Below are positions 6,644-7,853 of a stretch of 7,853 nt of DNA, piece after piece (position 1 is the stretch's first letter; the number at the start of each line of letters is the position of its first letter). This stretch comes from F1-60-MAGs027 sp044344715. Lineage in GTDB: Bacteria > Actinomycetota > Acidimicrobiia > Acidimicrobiales > Ilumatobacteraceae. Made by a program: the position numbers and the translations under genes. The stretch spans positions 1 to 7,853 of the forward strand of contig JBIJCI010000064.1 in NCBI GenBank assembly GCA_044344715.1, read 5' to 3'. Below the pieces are notes generated by a model. That model was not told where the DNA came from. It searched no databases and saw only the letters and a list, made by a program, of their open reading frames with translations.

Positions 6644-7774
6644 TCAGTGGGCCGGCGGAGTCATGTCCTTACCGAGTTCGAACTGCAGGTACTCCTCGCC
6701 GGTGTTCTCCATGTTCTCGAACTGGATGACGCCCATCTCCTCGAAACGGTGGCGGAGCCACTTGTCGTTTCGGTCGAGCAGGCCCAACTTCTTGCAGTTC
6801 GGAACGATCTTGGCGAACAGCAACTGCTGGAACATCCTGCGGCCCGGATCGTTGACCATCAACGGCACGACCACCTTGGGGTCGACACCCATGTGACGCC
6901 ACACTTCCTGCTGGAGGAAGCGGTCGCGCATGCGGATGCTGGCCTCGTAAGCGAACTCCTGGCGATCCTTGATTTCGGCGTCGCTCATTCCGTCGTAGAC
7001 CTCCTTCAGACTGAGCACACCGAAGGCGACGTGTCGCGCCTCGTCACTCATCACGTAACGCAGCAGCTGCTTGAGCAGCGGCTCGTTCGTCAACTGGTGC
7101 AGGTAGCCGAACGCGGCGAGGGCGAGGCCCTCGACCATGATCTGCATGCCGAGGTAGGTGAGGTCCCAGCGCGAGTCGTTGATGATGTCGTCGAGCAGCA
7201 TCTCGAGGTGCGCGTTGATCGGGTACCCACCGCCGAGCTTTTCGTCGAGATAACGGGCGAACACTTCGACGTGTCGCGCTTCGTCGACCACTTGCGTGCT
7301 GGCGTACAACTTCGCGTCGTACCAAGGCACCGTCTCGGTGATCTTGGCGGTGCAAATGAGCGCACCCTGCTCTCCGTGGAGGAACTGCGAGAGCGACCAC
7401 TTGCGGCTCTGGATACCGAACTCCAGCCATTCCTTGTCGCCCCACTTGGCGAGGGGTGTATCTGCGTACCAGTTGGGGTCGATGCCGTTTCCGATGAGGG
7501 CCTGATCCTCGGCGACTGTCTTCTCGACGTCGACGCTCATCTCCCACGGCAAGTCGGTGGTGCCGTTCCACTGGCCGGTCTTCGCCTTCTCGTAGAGCTT
7601 GCGCAACTGCGGGCGCGCCAGCGAGTAGTCCCACGTGAAGATCGAGTCGGCGTTGTTCTTCACCACGTGCTCGACCTCGTTCGGGTCGACGAGCGGCGTG
7701 GAAAGGATCGCCTCGATGTCGTTGATCGACGAACGACCGATGATGGCTTCGTTCTCTTCGCTGGTGATGGTCAT
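6644..7774 (-). CDS. Ferritin-like diiron protein (R2-like fold), probable oxidase or oxygenase
   Basis: A 376-residue protein with two matched metal-binding half-sites: E135 (HGEQGAL), then E165 and H168 (VDEARHVEVF); and E215 (VEGLALAAF), then E245 and H248 (SDEARHVAFG). Each half has a 30-residue step from Glu to ExxH. Four carboxylates and two His are the ligand set of ribonucleotide reductase R2-like and ferritin-like diiron enzymes. Four residues after H168, where R2 has its radical Tyr, there is Phe172, and no R2 subunit or R1 gene is apparent, so it is unlikely to be a conventional reductase subunit. The extra His of AurF-type N-oxygenases is also not seen. The reaction and substrate are unknown. 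No signal peptide is present, so it is probably cytoplasmic. The ATG at 7774 has AAGGAG 7 bases upstream. It probably leads a transcript with dapA. Confidence 0.9.
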   Translation of the reverse strand: MTITSEENEAIIGRSSINDIEAILSTPLVDPNEVEHVVKNNADSIFTWDYSLARPQLRKLYEKAKTGQWNGTTDLPWEMSVDVEKTVAEDQALIGNGIDPNWYADTPLAKWGDKEWLEFGIQSRKWSLSQFLHGEQGALICTAKITETVPWYDAKLYASTQVVDEARHVEVFARYLDEKLGGGYPINAHLEMLLDDIINDSRWDLTYLGMQIMVEGLALAAFGYLHQLTNEPLLKQLLRYVMSDEARHVAFGVLSLKEVYDGMSDAEIKDRQEFAYEASIRMRDRFLQQEVWRHMGVDPKVVVPLMVNDPGRRMFQQLLFAKIVPNCKKLGLLDRNDKWLRHRFEEMGVIQFENMENTGEEYLQFELGKDMTPPAH

Positions 7775-7781
7775 GACGTTG

Positions 7782-7787
7782 CTCCTT
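7782..7787 (-). promoter_or_regulatory. Ribosome binding site of the ferritin-like gene
   Basis: On the minus strand this reads AAGGAG, 7 bases before the ATG at 7774. It fixes that start and argues against a longer overlapping frame that begins at 7844. Confidence 0.8.
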
Positions 7788-7800
7788 GTGTGGTTGGGTG

Positions 7801-7844
7801 TTGATGGTTGATGGTGACGTGCGATCGAACGAATGCCCGGGCAT
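7801..7844. other. Leader region with short tandem repeat and 12-base palindrome
   Basis: TTGATGG occurs twice in tandem at 7801-7814. A perfect 12-base palindrome, ATGCCCGGGCAT, lies at 7833-7844, about 60 bases upstream of the ferritin-like gene. The palindrome could be an operator for that gene. No convincing -10/-35 pair is visible before the window ends, so the promoter may lie further right. Confidence 0.4.
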
Positions 7845-7853
7845 CGTGATCCT

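Noticed and set aside
6644..7774. Calling the diiron protein a ribonucleotide reductase beta subunit
   Set aside because: The radical-tyrosine position is Phe, there is no neighbouring alpha subunit, and the rest of the protein does not look like R2.
6647..7804. A 385-codon open frame on the plus strand opposite the ferritin-like gene
   Set aside because: It is antisense to a gene with all diiron ligands and a good ribosome site, and its composition is typical of shadow frames.

Overview
The window looks like chromosome of a high-GC actinobacterium. Coding regions prefer G/C at third codon positions, one gene has a GTG start, and the gene set is typical of Actinobacteria. The combination of Listeria/Bacteroides-type B-repeats followed by a Thr-rich linker with a DUF6671-like protein resembles Acidimicrobiia (Ilumatobacter-like) genomes. 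That placement is inference from memory of similar proteins, not a search. I see no tRNA, rRNA, CRISPR array, insertion sequence or integration site. There is no gene-free stretch above 300 bases; the longest internal gap is about 106 bases (5306-5411).

Left part (1-3008, + strand): the 3' part of a large cell-surface gene that enters from upstream. It has at least two B-repeats, a Thr-rich spacer, an Ig-like beta domain and then a polytopic membrane domain of about 10-11 segments. Its stop codon overlaps the ATG of a small lipoprotein gene (ATGA), so the two are probably translated together. Neither the membrane domain nor the lipoprotein has a function I can name. This pair is the best candidate in the window for something undescribed.

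Middle part (3013-5305, - strand): a Thermus/Rickettsia-type isocitrate dehydrogenase (icd, with the C-terminal extension), followed 7 bases downstream by a DUF6671-like protein carrying four CxxC pairs. A strong ribosome site and a TATACT -10 box precede icd.

Right part (5412-7853): a small winged-helix regulator reads away from icd. Its start codon sits in a short palindrome next to a -10-like hexamer, which suggests leaderless transcription and perhaps autoregulation. It converges with and overlaps dapA by 12 bases, and a hairpin lies at the junction. dapA (lysine/diaminopimelate synthesis) lies 23 bases downstream of a ferritin-like diiron protein gene, so the two probably form one transcript starting near the right edge of the window. 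Most of the window is ordinary housekeeping content; the surface-protein locus at the left is the accessory-looking part.
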